From an uncultured Acholeplasmatales bacterium (GTDB taxonomy: Bacteria > Bacillota_I > Bacilli_A > Acholeplasmatales > Anaeroplasmataceae), in contig CALUXR010000001.1 of assembly GCA_944324795.1 (NCBI GenBank), positions 62,001 to 126,000 of the forward strand: a DNA stretch of 64,000 bases, given 5' to 3'. The notes below the pieces were generated by a model. It was not told where the DNA came from, made no database searches, and worked only from the letters and a program-made list of their open reading frames with translations. This document shows positions 38,501 through 47,549 of this stretch, piece after piece. Numbering within the stretch: position 1 is the stretch's first letter; each line of letters begins with the position of its first letter. Position numbers and translations under genes: made by a program.

Positions 38501-39341
38501 GGGCGCCTTGTTCAATTTGTTTCTTTAAACGATTATTACGATTTAAAATTCTTCTATATAAATCATTTAAATCTGTTGTAGCAAATCTACCACCATCAAG
38601 TGGTACCATTGGTCTTAAATCAGGTGGAAGAACTGGTAATATACTTAATACCATCCATTCTGGTTTGTTATCAGAATGTAAGAATGCTTCAACAATTTCA
38701 AGTCTTTTAATAGATTGATCTCTTTTTTGTTTAGATTTAGATTTTAATTTAATTTTTAATTCTTTTTCTATTTTTTGTAAATCAAGATTTAAAAGTAATG
38801 TTCTTACAGCTTCAGCACCAGTTAAAGCTACGAAACTATTACCATATTTTTCATATAATCTTGAATATTCTGCTTCATCAATAATACCATCATCAGATAA
38901 TTCACGATAATCACTATCACTAATTTTACCTTTATCAGTGATAATGTATGAAGCATAATAGATAACACTCTCTAATTTTTTATTAGGAATATCTAATAAT
39001 ATGGCAAGTGGGCTTGGTGAATTCTTTAAAAACCAAGTATGAACAACAGGACTAGCTAAAACGATATGTCCCATTCTTTCTCTTCTTACTTTAGATTCAG
39101 TAAGTTCAACCCCACATTTATCACAAACTTTACCTTTATCAGCACTTCTTTTAGATTTACCACAATAACATGTGTAATCTTTAGAAGGACCAAATATCTT
39201 TTCACAGAAAAGACCATCTGGTTCTGGCTTTTGTGTACGGTAATTGATTGTTTCATGTTTTTTAACTTCACCATGAGACCATTTTAAAATTTCTTCTGGA
39301 GAAGCCAAACCAATTTTAATATATTTATAATGTTTTGCCAT
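35577..39341 (-). CDS. rpoC: RNA polymerase beta' subunit
   Basis: 1254 residues. RpoC forms the catalytic cleft of RNA polymerase with RpoB. It shows the N-terminal zinc site (CYCGKSK and VCDKCGVEL), the clamp and [11 protein letters not shown]-like region ([20 protein letters not shown]), the Mg-binding [12 protein letters not shown], the bridge/trigger region ([17 protein letters not shown]) and the second zinc site ([16 protein letters not shown]). There is no fusion to rpoB. The last 55 or so residues form a highly acidic tail ([12 protein letters not shown] to LEFDDEIEE) beyond the usual family end. The gene starts 12 bases after the rpoB stop with AGGAGG inside the gap and ends TAG TAA before a strong terminator. 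Confidence 0.98.
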   Translation of the reverse strand: MAKHYKYIKIGLASPEEILKWSHGEVKKHETINYRTQKPEPDGLFCEKIFGPSKDYTCYCGKSKRSADKGKVCDKCGVELTESKVRRERMGHIVLASPVVHTWFLKNSPSPLAILLDIPNKKLESVIYYASYIITDKGKISDSDYRELSDDGIIDEAEYSRLYEKYGNSFVALTGAEAVRTLLLNLDLQKIEKELKIKLKSKSKQKRDQSIKRLEIVEAFLHSDNKPEWMVLSILPVLPPDLRPMVPLDGGRFATTDLNDLYRRILNRNNRLKKQIEQGAPHLITKNEKRMLQEAVDALIDNSKRKSSNDKNHHLKSLSDMLRGKQGRFRQNLLGKRVDYSGRSVIVVGPSLKMYQCGIPREMALTLFKPYVIRELIAADKSLSIPSAKKKCERQEECVWPLVEKVAVEHPVLLNRAPTLHRLGIQAFEPVLIEGKAIRLHPLVCTAFNADFDGDQMAVHVPLSLEAQAEARLLMLASNNILNPKDGKPVVTPSQDMVLGNYYLTIERIGEPNEGHFYMNYNEAYLAYKNHQITLHTRIFVDPSYLPSSRFANTNIKGKYLFTTVGKMIFNTIIPDDFPYLNEASDENLTKALPEKYLYDPKNGSIKDFLAYGEVKPFKKKFLASIIAEVFKRHQTTETSAMVDRLKDLGFHYSTKSGITISMADVLLYEGKDVRINEADKKVDQIQEAYELGLLTEQERKNQVKAEWNRARSDIENGVWAELQKHEDNAIFMMADSGSRGSSSNFAQLAGMRGLMANTAGESIEVPVKANFREGLSVSEFFISTHGSRKGSTDTALKTAESGYLTRRLVDVSQDVIISCEDCGTEKGFWLTDILGDDGKVMYPAYERAIGRFAASDIISPITGEIICKRNEMVDEEMSLKIKEAGINKVYMRTNLTCNCTNGVCMKCYGRNLATNKLVEVGEAVGIVAAQSIGEPGTQLTMRTFHTGGVASTADITQGLPRVQELFEARKPKGKATLVENDGIITKIERTKSGLEIIIKPDNEEISDEKEVVEVTSELLVNEGDHVSRGDRLIKGPIHPKELLRIKGTEAVQKYLVEEVQKVYRSQGVEISDKHIEIIVRQMLRKIKVNHEGSTDLLPGRDVSLAEFKQAVKGALITNGDLPIGKQILLGITKAALASNSFLSACSFQETTRILTSAAIASKKDELKGLKENVIIGGLIPAGTGLLHETSFDCPHIPTEELEEQEDEINEEDYKNDVLDNEEENSDEPLEESDIISEDDELDDDLEFDDEIEE

Positions 39342-39353
39342 TATGACCCTCCT

Positions 39354-42300
39354 CTACATATGATATTTAGAAATAACATCTTCAACGCCTAAATCAACGA
39401 TTGAACGATTAGCTTCATCTTCACCATCTTCATTGATTAATTCAACTCTAATAGCTAATGATTGTAATTCACGAGTTAATACTCTAAATGATTCAGGAAT
39501 TGATGATTCAGGAATTTCTTTACCATCTGTAATAGCGCTAAATACTTTATTACGACCAACAATATCATCAGATTTTACAGTTAACATTTCTTGTAACGTG
39601 TGAGCAGCACCATAAGCTTCAAGTGCCCATACTTCCATTTCCCCGAAACGTTGACCACCATTTTGAGCTTTACCACCCATAGGTTGTTGAGTAACTAAAG
39701 TATATGGACCAACAGAACGCGCATGTAATTTATCATCAACCATGTGACTCAATTTTACGAAGTACATGATACCAACATTAATTTTATTTTCAAATGGTTC
39801 ACCAGTACGTCCATCATATAATACTTGTTTACCATCAATAGGAAGACCTGCTTCTTTCATAATATCTTCAATATCTTCAATTGAAGCACCATCAAATACT
39901 GGTGTAGCCACTTTACAACCAAGTGTCTTAGCCGCAATACCTAAATGTAATTCAAGAACTTGACCTATGTTCATACGTGAAGGAACACCTTGAGGATTTA
40001 ACATAATATCGATAGGTCTACCATCTGCTGAATATGGCATATCTTCAAGCGGTAAAATGTTAGAAATAACACCTTTATTTCCGTGTCTACCAGCCATCTT
40101 ATCGCCGACTTTAATTTTACGTTTTTGAACGATATAAACTCTTACAACTTCATTTACACCAGGTCCTAAGTCATCACCATTAGATTTCTTATAGTGCATA
40201 ATAGATTGAACTATACCACCACCACCGTGAGGAACTCTTAATGAAGCATCTTTAACAAGACTTGATTTTTCATTAAAGATTGCATATAAAAGTTTTTCTT
40301 GCGGTGTTGGATCAGTTTGACTTCTAGGAGTAATTTTACCAACTAAAATATCTCCTTCTTTAACTTCAGTACCAGGAATAACTATACCATTACTATCAAG
40401 ATGACTAACCATATCTTCACTAGAATTAGGAATCTCTATTGTAAATTCTTCTTTACCAAGTTTAGTATCTCTAGCTTCAATTGAATATTCATCGATATGA
40501 AGTGATGTATAAACATCATCATAAACCATCTTTTCGCTCATTATAACAGCATCTTCGTAGTTATAACCATCCCATGTCATGAAGGCAACTCTTACATTAC
40601 GACCAAGTGCTAATTCACCATTTTTCATAGATTGACCATCAGCAATAACTTGACCATGCATTACTTCTTCACCAACACTTACAATAGGACGTTGCATTAC
40701 AGCAGTTGCACTATTAGAACGTAAGAATTGATATAATTTATATTCATGTAAATAACCATTATCTTCTCTTACTTTAATAACTTTAGCATCTACATATTCA
40801 ACAAAACCATGTAATTCACAAATTAAAGCTGAACCACTATCTTTAGCAGCTCTATATTCCATACCTGTACCAACAATAGGAGCTTCAGGATTAATGATAG
40901 GTACTGCTTGACGTTGCATGTTCGCACCCATTAAGGCACGAGTCGCATCATCGTGTTCTAAGAAAGGAACGCACGCAGCAGCGACAGAAACAATTTGTTT
41001 AGGAGAAATATCCATATAATCTACTTCTTCCTTAGAACATATTTCTGTTTCACCATCACGACGAGCAATAACTTTTTCATCAACAATATGATAATTATCA
41101 TCAAGTTTTGTTGAAGCTGAGGCAATAACAACCCCATTTTCTTCATCAGCAGATAAATATCTAATATCATTAACATCAACATATTTTTGACCATCTTCAC
41201 CCATTTTTAAAGCAAAATAAGGTGATTCGATGAAACCAAAATCATTAACTTTAGCATAAGTAGCAAGTGATGTAATAAGACCAATTGAAGGACCTTCTGG
41301 TGTTTCAATCGGACACATTCTACCATAATGTGAATTATGAACATCACGAACTTCAACGCCGGCTCTATCACGCGCAATACCACCAGTACCAAGCGCAGAA
41401 ATACGACGTTTTTGAGTTATTTCAGCAAGTGGATTAATTTGATCCATGAATTGTGATAATTGGCTTGAACCAAAGAATTCTTTTAATGCTGATGTAAGTG
41501 GTTTAATATTAATTAAAGATTCTGGTGTAGCTTCTGCAATATCAACAACACTCATTCTATCTTGAATGTTCTTTTCTAATTTTGCAAAACCAATTCTAAA
41601 TTGATTTTTTAATAATTCACCAATTAATCTTAAACGACGATTACCTAAATGATCGATATCATCAAGTGTACCTATACCTTTATATAAATTAAAATAATAA
41701 GATAATGAGGCAATAATATCAGACATTGTAATATGAAGAACTGTTTCAGCATGTAAATTACCAATAACTTTAACTACTTCTTCAGTTTTTGGAGAATATA
41801 CATATAATATTTCACAAATAGGGTCATCACATAAAGTGTTTCCTAAATCAATAACTTCTTGGAAACCTTCTCTTGAATTTTGTAACTTTTCTAAAACTTC
41901 GCCTTCAATTATGCTACCTTTAGTAGCTAAAATTGTTCCACAAGAAATGATTTCACCTGTATTGATATCAGCAAAATCTTTATTAGCTATAACGTCTTTA
42001 GCTAATTTTAAACCTTTAACCCTTTGGAAAATATCAAGTTTTACATTATATTTATAACGACCTACTTTTTGTAAATCATATCTTTTAGCATCAAAGAAAC
42101 GTTCTTTAATTAAACGTCTTGCTCCATCTGTAGGAACATTCTCTTCCCCAACTCTTAATTTTGAATATACTTGTCTAACCGCATCTTCGCTATTAGTTGA
42201 GTCATCTTTTTCAAAAGTAGCTGTAAAATGTTCATCATTACCAAATAAATTAGTTATTTTTTCATTTGTATCTAACCCAAATGCTCTTAAAATAGTTGTT

Positions 42301-42875
42301 AATGGTATTTTTTTAGAACGGTCTAATTCACCATACCATACACCACGACTACCTTCTTCATAATTGATCCAAGCACCACGAGTCGGAATGATTTGACCAG
42401 CATATTTTACTTCGCCAGACTTCTTATCTACTTCTTTAGAATAATAAGCACCAGAAGAACGAACAATTTGTGAAATGATAACTCTTTCAGCACCATTAAT
42501 AATAAATGTACCAACTGGTGTCATATATGGAATATCACCCATAAACAATTCTTTTTCTGTTTGTTCACCAGTAGTAGTCTTTTCAAGACGCACTTTTACC
42601 TTTAATGGACGTGCATAATTAACATCACGTAGTTTAGATTCAACAATATCATATTTAGGATCTTCAAAATGATAATCACCAAAATAAATCTTTAATGAAT
42701 CATTAAAAGATTTAATAGGAGAGATATCTTCTAATAACTCTTTTAAACCAACATTAACAAACTGATCGAAAGATTTAGTTTGAATTTCAACTAAATTAGG
42801 AATCTCAATATCAGTTCTAATTTTTGAATAATTTCTACGTTCTGTTTTACCGTATTTAACGATTTTGTAACTCAT
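39354..42875 (-). CDS. rpoB: RNA polymerase beta subunit
   Basis: 1173 residues. RpoB holds much of the active centre and the rifampicin pocket. Recognisable are SQLSQFMDQINPLAEIT, DVHNSHYGRMCPIETPEGP, GRNVRVAFMTWDGYNYEDA, KVGDKMAGRHGNKGVIS and the C-terminal GGQRFGEMEVWALEAYGAAH. In the rifampicin cluster the usual His (E. coli position 526) is Gln (codon CAA at 41412-41414) and the Pro of ALGPGG is Thr. The start has AAAGGGG before ATGAG. The gene has its own promoter and a leader stem-loop, so rpoBC can be transcribed apart from the ribosomal genes. Confidence 0.98.
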   Translation of the reverse strand: MSYKIVKYGKTERRNYSKIRTDIEIPNLVEIQTKSFDQFVNVGLKELLEDISPIKSFNDSLKIYFGDYHFEDPKYDIVESKLRDVNYARPLKVKVRLEKTTTGEQTEKELFMGDIPYMTPVGTFIINGAERVIISQIVRSSGAYYSKEVDKKSGEVKYAGQIIPTRGAWINYEEGSRGVWYGELDRSKKIPLTTILRAFGLDTNEKITNLFGNDEHFTATFEKDDSTNSEDAVRQVYSKLRVGEENVPTDGARRLIKERFFDAKRYDLQKVGRYKYNVKLDIFQRVKGLKLAKDVIANKDFADINTGEIISCGTILATKGSIIEGEVLEKLQNSREGFQEVIDLGNTLCDDPICEILYVYSPKTEEVVKVIGNLHAETVLHITMSDIIASLSYYFNLYKGIGTLDDIDHLGNRRLRLIGELLKNQFRIGFAKLEKNIQDRMSVVDIAEATPESLINIKPLTSALKEFFGSSQLSQFMDQINPLAEITQKRRISALGTGGIARDRAGVEVRDVHNSHYGRMCPIETPEGPSIGLITSLATYAKVNDFGFIESPYFALKMGEDGQKYVDVNDIRYLSADEENGVVIASASTKLDDNYHIVDEKVIARRDGETEICSKEEVDYMDISPKQIVSVAAACVPFLEHDDATRALMGANMQRQAVPIINPEAPIVGTGMEYRAAKDSGSALICELHGFVEYVDAKVIKVREDNGYLHEYKLYQFLRSNSATAVMQRPIVSVGEEVMHGQVIADGQSMKNGELALGRNVRVAFMTWDGYNYEDAVIMSEKMVYDDVYTSLHIDEYSIEARDTKLGKEEFTIEIPNSSEDMVSHLDSNGIVIPGTEVKEGDILVGKITPRSQTDPTPQEKLLYAIFNEKSSLVKDASLRVPHGGGGIVQSIMHYKKSNGDDLGPGVNEVVRVYIVQKRKIKVGDKMAGRHGNKGVISNILPLEDMPYSADGRPIDIMLNPQGVPSRMNIGQVLELHLGIAAKTLGCKVATPVFDGASIEDIEDIMKEAGLPIDGKQVLYDGRTGEPFENKINVGIMYFVKLSHMVDDKLHARSVGPYTLVTQQPMGGKAQNGGQRFGEMEVWALEAYGAAHTLQEMLTVKSDDIVGRNKVFSAITDGKEIPESSIPESFRVLTRELQSLAIRVELINEDGEDEANRSIVDLGVEDVISKYHM

Positions 42876-42896
42876 AGATACACCCCTTTAATATCT

Positions 42897-42934
42897 AAAA
42901 ATGGTAGTTAAGGCGCACTAACCCCACCATTTAT
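42897..42934 (-). ncRNA. rpoB leader stem-loop resembling the rplK and rplA leaders
   Basis: The minus-strand RNA reads AATGGTGGGGTTA, loop GTGCGCC, TTAACTACCATT then TTT. The GTGGG...TTAAC(C/T)ACC outline matches the stem-loops before rplK and rplA. It lies between the promoter and the ribosome site of rpoB and may be a protein-binding or attenuating element. Confidence 0.6.
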
Positions 42935-42944
42935 GCATTTTAAA

Positions 42945-42973
42945 ATTATACAATAATGTTGTCAAATAGTCAA
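42945..42973 (-). promoter_or_regulatory. Sigma-A-type promoter of rpoBC
   Basis: TTGACT (42968-42973), a 17-base spacer and TATAAT (42945-42950). A second TTGACA overlaps the spacer but stands too close (9 bases) to the -10. Confidence 0.8.
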
Positions 42974-43119
42974 TTATTTGCGATAAAAAAATCAAAATAA
43001 AATAATATATTTTTATTAAAAAGTTTATATTTAAATACCACTTTTATCTTTAAAAATAAATATATTATGTTGTAATTAACCTAACAAGTAAATCATATTT
43101 TAATCTAGGAGGAAAAATC

Positions 43120-44467
43120 ATGTTTTATGAAGAAAGCAATAAAATTAAAAGAAATTATGATTGATGACATAGATAAAGAAATAATTTCTTTTTTAAATAC
43201 TAATGGTGGAATAATATATAAAGGTATAAAGGATAATGGAGAAATTATTGGCGTAAAAAATGAATTAAAAGACCAATATGATTTGCAAATTTCTAATATA
43301 ATTAGTGAAGAAATAAGTGGAAATGGCAGATTATTTATAACTCATTACTATGATGATAATAATGTTTTAGTTATAGAAATACAAAAAGGTAATTCTAAAC
43401 CTTATTATCTAAAATCTAAAGGGCCTAAACCAACAGGAGTTTTTATAAGAGTTGGTAGGAGTAAAAGACAAGCTACAGAAGGTGAAATTTTACAGATGAT
43501 AAGGGATTATTCTAATATATCTTATGAAGATGAAATTTCACAAAATCAAGACTTATATTTTAATGATGCTAAAAAATATTATGATTATAAAAATATTAAT
43601 TCTATAGAACAAAAAATGTTTACTATCGGTCTTAAAAATAATAAAAATCAATATACAAATTTAGGATTATTAATAAGTGATGAAAATCCTATGGTTGTAA
43701 AAATGGCAGCTTATGATAAAGATTTAAATTTTAAATATAAAAAAGAATTTAAAGGTTCATTATTAAGAATTGTAGATACTATTCTTAATGAAATAGAAAT
43801 GTTTAATATTACTTCTGCTATAATTCCTGAAAATGGTTTGATTAGAGAAGAAACCACATCATTTCCTGGCAAAAGTTTACGTGAAGCCGTCTTAAATGCT
43901 ATATGCCATGCAGACTATAGTATTCCTTCAAACATTAAAATTGAATTTTTTGATGATAGATGCCAAATTACAAACCCTGGTGGCATTTATAGATATAACT
44001 TAGAAGATATTATGCTAGGAATTCAATCATATAGAAATCCTAAATTATTAGCTATTCTATACCGTTTAGGTTATATTGAAAATTATGGTATGGGAATGAT
44101 AAGAATTAGAGAAGCTTATAAAGGTTTCAATTATAATGATTTGTTCGTTAATTAAATCCAATGGTTTAGAGTTATATTACCAAATATGAATTATATAAAA
44201 GAACATAAATTAGAACCCAATAATCTTAATTTTGAAGCCAATATTTCAAAAAATGAACCCAATAACCTTAATTTTGAAGCCAATATTTCGGAATTAAGTA
44301 GAAAAATATTATCTTTATTATCAGTCAATCCTATGACTAATAAGGAATTATTAGAGCATATTAATGCAAGTAAAAGTACATTACTAAGAACAACTAAACA
44401 ACTTAAAGAAATAGGAAAAATAGAATATATAGGCTCTAATAGAAAAGGATATTGGAAAATAAAATAA
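43120..44467 (+). pseudogene. AlbA_2 (Schlafen-like) regulator broken by a 5' frameshift and an in-frame TAA
   Basis: The natural start is the ATG at 43120 with AGGAGG ahead, reading FYEESNKI. The frame then shifts near 43147 to LKEIMIDDIDKEIISFLNT. The main body (to 44152) shows FIRVGRSKRQATEGEI, SLREAVLNAICHADYS, IEFFDDRCQITNPGGIY and YIENYGMGMIRIREAY. A TAA at 44153-44155 interrupts DLFVN and IQWFRVILPN, after which the same frame continues to a winged helix (MTNKELLEHINASKSTLLRT) ending at 44467. Repaired, it would be about 450 residues. An internal ATG at 43127 and another at 44186 could express two pieces, but neither has a good ribosome site. It is the only gene on this strand inside the ribosomal/RNA polymerase block. 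Confidence 0.8.
44213..44290 (+). repeat. 42-bp tandem duplication in the broken AlbA_2 gene
   Basis: A unit starting GAACCCAATAATCTTAATTT at 44213 repeats at 44255 with one or two changes, duplicating EPNNLNFEANIS in the linker before the winged helix. Confidence 0.85.
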
Positions 44468-44523
44468 TTAATTTAAGGCATTAGATAAAAATGAAATACA
44501 CTTGAAAATATAATCAATAAAGA

Positions 44524-44552
44524 TAAAAAGTCTGTCATTTGACAGACTTTAT
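44524..44552 (-). terminator. Terminator overlapping the stop codon of the methyltransferase gene
   Basis: Minus strand AAGTCTGTC, loop AAAT, GACAGACTT then TTTATCTTT. The gene's TGA lies in the loop and start of the second arm. Confidence 0.85.
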
Positions 44553-45128
44553 TATATAATATCCTTTATCTTTATTAATGATTTCAACTTTATTAAATAA
44601 CTGCTCTAAATGTTTAAACGAACTATCTTTACCTTGTTTTTTTTGAATTACAATATATAACTCACCACTATCTACTAACCTATTATATGATTCATCATAT
44701 AAATTAAATACTATTTCTTTTCCAGCCCTTATTGGTGGATTTAATAATATTTGACTATATTTTAGTTCCTTTGGTAAAGATGAAAATAAATCACCATTAT
44801 AAACATTAATTTCTACTTTATTTATTTTAGCATTATAAACAGCTAAATCAGTAGCTCTTTGATTAATATCAGTCGCATAAACTTCTTTATTAGTTAAGCT
44901 TTTAATAACTATTCCTACTACACCATATCCACAACATAAATCTAAAATAGGATTCGGATCATCGTTAATAATTATACTATTTACTAATAAATTAGTTCCA
45001 AAATCAACATAATCGCGACTAAATACACCATGGTCTGTCTTAAAAGTGAAAATTTGATCTTTATAATGATATGTTATTAATTTAGGTTCTGATTTAGAAT
45101 CTGGATTTTTACTATAATAATGATTCAT
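44535..45128 (-). CDS. RsmC/YbxB-like class I methyltransferase
   Basis: 197 residues, SAM-dependent methyltransferase of the RsmC/RlmG (MTS) type. An N-terminal YYSKNPDSKSEP and FKTDHGVFSRDYVDFGTNLL lead to motif I LDLCCGYGVVGI, the acidic strand VYATDINQRA and the catalytic NPPIRAGK, with a final KGYYIIKSVK. In Bacillus the homologue ybxB sits at this spot between rplL and rpoB. It probably methylates a guanosine in rRNA, but the site is not proven for YbxB-type members. The ATG follows the rplL terminator by a few bases without a clear Shine-Dalgarno, so expression may depend on readthrough. It ends with TGA, evidence for the standard code. Confidence 0.88.
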   Translation of the reverse strand: MNHYYSKNPDSKSEPKLITYHYKDQIFTFKTDHGVFSRDYVDFGTNLLVNSIIINDDPNPILDLCCGYGVVGIVIKSLTNKEVYATDINQRATDLAVYNAKINKVEINVYNGDLFSSLPKELKYSQILLNPPIRAGKEIVFNLYDESYNRLVDSGELYIVIQKKQGKDSSFKHLEQLFNKVEIINKDKGYYIIKSVK

Positions 45129-45130
45129 AA

Positions 45131-45162
45131 ATTAAAGAAAAAGCCTAGTTTTACTAGGCTCT
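45131..45162 (-). terminator. Terminator after rplL
   Basis: Minus strand AGCCTAGT, loop AAA, ACTAGGCT then TTTTCTTT, three bases after the rplL stop. Confidence 0.88.
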
Positions 45163-45165
45163 TAA

Positions 45166-45540
45166 TTACTTAACTTCTACTTCAGCACCAGCTGCAACTA
45201 ATTTTTCTTTAATTTCATCAGCTTCAGCTTTAGAAACTTTTTCTTTAATTGGTTTTGGAGCATTATCAACTAAGTCTTTAGATTCTTTTAAACCTAAACC
45301 AGTAATTTCTTTAACAACTTTAATTACACCAAGTTTAGCAGCACCTGGAGCTTTTAAAATTACATCAAATTCAGTTTGTTCAGCGGCAGCAGCAGCACCA
45401 GCACCTGCAGCAGGAGCAGCAGCAACTGCACTTGGATCAATACCAAATTCTTCTTTCATAGCGTCTACTAATTCTTTTACTTCAAGAATAGTCATTTCTT
45501 TTAATGCTTCAATAAATGTTTCTTTTGTTAATTTAGCCAT
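45166..45540 (-). CDS. rplL: Ribosomal protein bL12 (L7/L12)
   Basis: 124 residues, normal length. L7/L12 dimers form the flexible stalk of the 50S subunit that recruits and stimulates translation GTPases. It has the N-terminal dimerisation part ([19 protein letters not shown]), an Ala-rich hinge (about 37-54) and the C-terminal domain with [20 protein letters not shown] and the conserved [17 protein letters not shown] lies ahead of the ATG. It follows rplJ by 26 bases and ends at a strong terminator. Confidence 0.98.
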   Translation of the reverse strand: MAKLTKETFIEALKEMTILEVKELVDAMKEEFGIDPSAVAAAPAAGAGAAAAAEQTEFDVILKAPGAAKLGVIKVVKEITGLGLKESKDLVDNAPKPIKEKVSKAEADEIKEKLVAAGAEVEVK

Positions 45541-45566
45541 TTTATTTTCCTCCTATTATAATTAAA

Positions 45567-46067
45567 TTAATTTGCGGCTTCTTCATGTTCTTCCACATAC
45601 ATATTTAAAGCAACTGCTAGATTTCTTACTGTACCTAACATACCAGCTGCTAATTGAGTTAATAATGTTTCGTATGATGGAAGTTTTGATAATTCTTCTA
45701 ATTGATTTACACTATAGATAGTGCCATCAACAACCCCAGAAACTACTTCTACACATTTGTTGTCTTTTGCAAATGAATAGATTTCTTTAGCTGGAGCAAC
45801 CATATCTTCACTTGCGAATGCAATCGCAATTGGACCAGACATAGCATCTGCAAAAGCATCATAGCCTAATTCAGTAGCGGCACGACGTGTTATATTGTTT
45901 TTGATGATTGCTACATCACAACCATTAGCACGCATAGCTCTTCTTAATTGTTGAAACTTTTCAACTGTTAAACCTTGATATTTGAAGGCTACAACAGCTT
46001 TAGAACCTTTCATTTTTTCTACTAAATCAGCAACTAAGGCTTTCTTTTGTTCAATAGAACTGTTCAT
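45567..46067 (-). CDS. rplJ: Ribosomal protein uL10
   Basis: 166 residues. L10 anchors L7/L12 dimers to 23S rRNA at the stalk base. Seen are KKALVADLVEKMKGSKAVVAF, LRRAMRANGCDVAIIKNN and FAKDNKCVEVVSGVVDG, and a C-terminal helix rich in Ala/Glu for L12 binding. The start has GGAGGTG. It is preceded by an L10 leader, the known autoregulatory site in Bacillota. Confidence 0.98.
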   Translation of the reverse strand: MNSSIEQKKALVADLVEKMKGSKAVVAFKYQGLTVEKFQQLRRAMRANGCDVAIIKNNITRRAATELGYDAFADAMSGPIAIAFASEDMVAPAKEIYSFAKDNKCVEVVSGVVDGTIYSVNQLEELSKLPSYETLLTQLAAGMLGTVRNLAVALNMYVEEHEEAAN

Positions 46068-46079
46068 TTTACACCTCCG

Positions 46080-46180
46080 TAAAAATTAAAAATCTTCTCT
46101 ACCAAAATAGCAAAGAAGATTAATCTTTTACTACCTCGGTAGAAATTAAGTGCTTAAAGCACACCTACTGTCTTTGGTAA
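46080..46180 (-). ncRNA. L10 leader (ribosomal autoregulatory element)
   Basis: The leader RNA begins ACCAAAGACAGTAGGTGTGC, matching the conserved start of Bacillota L10 leaders, with TTCTACCGAGGTAG closing the L10-binding part. Then AATCTTCT and AGAAGATT can form a terminator-like hairpin followed by TTTAATTTTT, just before the rplJ ribosome site. Known logic: excess L10 (with L12) binds the leader and lowers expression of rplJ-rplL. Confidence 0.85.
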
Positions 46181-46184
46181 ATTA

Positions 46185-46886
46185 TTATTTTCCTGCAGCA
46201 ACAATTGAATCAGGGTTAATTTTAACACCAGGACCCATTGTAGAAGCTACAGAAACATTTTTAATGTATGTACCCTTAACTGTAGAAGGGCGAACTCTCA
46301 TTAAAGTATCATAAACAGCTTTTAAGTTTTGAGCTAATTTTTCAGCACCGAATGATACTTTACCGATAGTCATTTGAATATTACCTACTTTATCAGGACG
46401 ATATTCAACTTTACCGTTTTTAATTTCTTGAACTGCTTTAGTTACATCCATAGTAACTGTACCAGTTTTAGGGTTTGGCATTAAACCTTTAGGACCTAAG
46501 ATACGACCTAAACGACCAAGTTCACCCATCATATCTGGTGTAGCTACGATAATGTCGAAATCAAACCAACCTTGTTGAATCTTTTGGATGTATTCAGAAT
46601 CACCCACATAATCAGCACCGGCTGCTTCGGCTTCTTGTTGTTTTGCACCACGACATAATACTAAAACACGACGAGTTTTACCTGTACCATTAGGTAACAC
46701 GATAGCACCTCTAATGTTTTGTTCTGCCTTACGTGGATCAAGATTTAAACGGAATGCTACATCAACAGAAGCATCAAATTTTACAGTTGATGTTTTACAA
46801 GCTAAGTCTAATGCTTCAACAGCGTTATAAACTTTACTAGAATCAACTAATTTAGCTGCTTCTTGGTATTTCTTTCCTCTCTTCAT
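46185..46886 (-). CDS. rplA: Ribosomal protein uL1
   Basis: 233 residues, normal length. L1 forms the mobile stalk at the E site and in many bacteria represses its own operon. Seen are [74 protein letters not shown] and [18 protein letters not shown] with TAGGAGG ahead. A leader stem-loop lies in the 70-base gap after rplK. Confidence 0.98.
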   Translation of the reverse strand: MKRGKKYQEAAKLVDSSKVYNAVEALDLACKTSTVKFDASVDVAFRLNLDPRKAEQNIRGAIVLPNGTGKTRRVLVLCRGAKQQEAEAAGADYVGDSEYIQKIQQGWFDFDIIVATPDMMGELGRLGRILGPKGLMPNPKTGTVTMDVTKAVQEIKNGKVEYRPDKVGNIQMTIGKVSFGAEKLAQNLKAVYDTLMRVRPSTVKGTYIKNVSVASTMGPGVKINPDSIVAAGK

Positions 46887-46901
46887 ATTTTCCTCCTAAA
46901 A

Positions 46902-46929
46902 TGTGGTTAAGCGGGAATTTCCTCCCACA
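46902..46929 (-). ncRNA. rplA leader stem-loop (GTGGGAGG...TTAACCACA)
   Basis: Minus-strand TGTGGGAGGAAATTCCCGCT followed by TAACCACA; the TGTGG/CCACA arms close an inner GG(G)/CCC pairing. It lies directly upstream of the rplA ribosome site and closely resembles the element before rplK. Possibly an L1 target; not proven. Confidence 0.6.
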
Positions 46930-46956
46930 AATTTAGGCTGTATAAACAACCTTCAA

Positions 46957-47382
46957 TTAATCTTCTACTGTAATGCCCATATTACGAGCAGTACCAGCGA
47001 TGATTTTAGTTGCCGCTTCGATGTCATTTGCATTTAAGTCAGGCATTTTCATTTTCGCAATTTCTTCAGCTTGAGCTTTAGAAATCTTAGCTACAATGTT
47101 CTTCTTTGCGTTGTCAGAACCTTTTTCAATACCAGCTGCTTTCTTTAATAAATCAGATGCAGGTGGAGTCTTAACAACAAATGTGAAAGAACGGTCTTCA
47201 TATACAGAAATTACTACTGGTAGAACATATCCCATTTTATCTTTAGTTTGATCATTGAATTGTGAACAAAAGCCTGGGATATTAACGCCTGCCTGTCCTA
47301 ATGCTGGACCGACTGGAGGCGCTGGATTAGCTTTACCGGCTTGAATCTGTAATTTAACTACTTTAACTACTTTCTTAGCCAT
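46957..47382 (-). CDS. rplK: Ribosomal protein uL11
   Basis: 141 residues from the ATG at 47382, which follows GGAGGAAATAAA. A longer reading from 47403 would put the ribosome site inside the coding sequence and is rejected. L11 binds the GTPase-associated region of 23S rRNA. Seen are [20 protein letters not shown], the thiostrepton-site helix [33 protein letters not shown] and the C-terminal [20 protein letters not shown]. First gene of rplK-rplA, with its own promoter and leader. Confidence 0.97.
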   Translation of the reverse strand: MAKKVVKVVKLQIQAGKANPAPPVGPALGQAGVNIPGFCSQFNDQTKDKMGYVLPVVISVYEDRSFTFVVKTPPASDLLKKAAGIEKGSDNAKKNIVAKISKAQAEEIAKMKMPDLNANDIEAATKIIAGTARNMGITVED

Positions 47383-47406
47383 TTTATTTCCTCCTTCTTT
47401 CAATGA

Positions 47407-47455
47407 TGTGGTTAAACGGTTTTAACCTCCCACTGACGTACCAAATACGTGCTTT
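47407..47455 (-). ncRNA. rplK leader with two stem-loops
   Basis: The 5' part holds ACGTA, loop TTTGG, TACGT; the 3' part is GTGGGAGGTTAAAACCGTTT followed by AACCAC (47407-47433), the same outline as the rplA and rpoB leaders. It lies between the promoter and ribosome site of rplK. Confidence 0.6.
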
Positions 47456-47458
47456 AGC

Positions 47459-47487
47459 ATTATAACAAAACTAAATACAATATGCAA
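47459..47487 (-). promoter_or_regulatory. Sigma-A-type promoter of rplK-rplA
   Basis: TTGCAT (47482-47487), a 17-base spacer and TATAAT (47459-47464). The transcript would start near TGCTAAAGCACG and include the leader. Confidence 0.8.
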
Positions 47488-47521
47488 GATAAAATAAATG
47501 CTTTTTTTAAAATTTTTACAT

Positions 47522-47549
47522 TAAAAAAGGAAGTATTGCTACTCCCTTG
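47522..47549 (-). terminator. Terminator downstream of nusG and the small membrane gene
   Basis: Minus strand GGGAGTA, loop GCAA, TACTTCC (one G-U pair) then TTTTTTAATG. Its first arm includes the stop codon of the small membrane protein. Confidence 0.75.

Noticed and set aside
646-39356. TAG codons at the ends of several genes lie in frame with the next gene (lipoprotein/aroB, ABC/pseudogene, rpoB/rpoC), hinting at TAG reassignment
   Set aside because: rpoB-rpoC and rlmB-sigma have proper ribosome sites right after TAG, the products end at family-typical positions, and rpoC ends TAG TAA. One in three such pairs is in frame by chance.
44535-44540. Mycoplasma-type code with TGA as Trp
   Set aside because: The methyltransferase gene ends naturally at TGA within its terminator, and Trp in all conserved motifs is TGG.
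47382-47403. Longer rplK start at 47403
   Set aside because: It would translate through the GGAGG ribosome site; the ATG at 47382 matches the family N-terminus.
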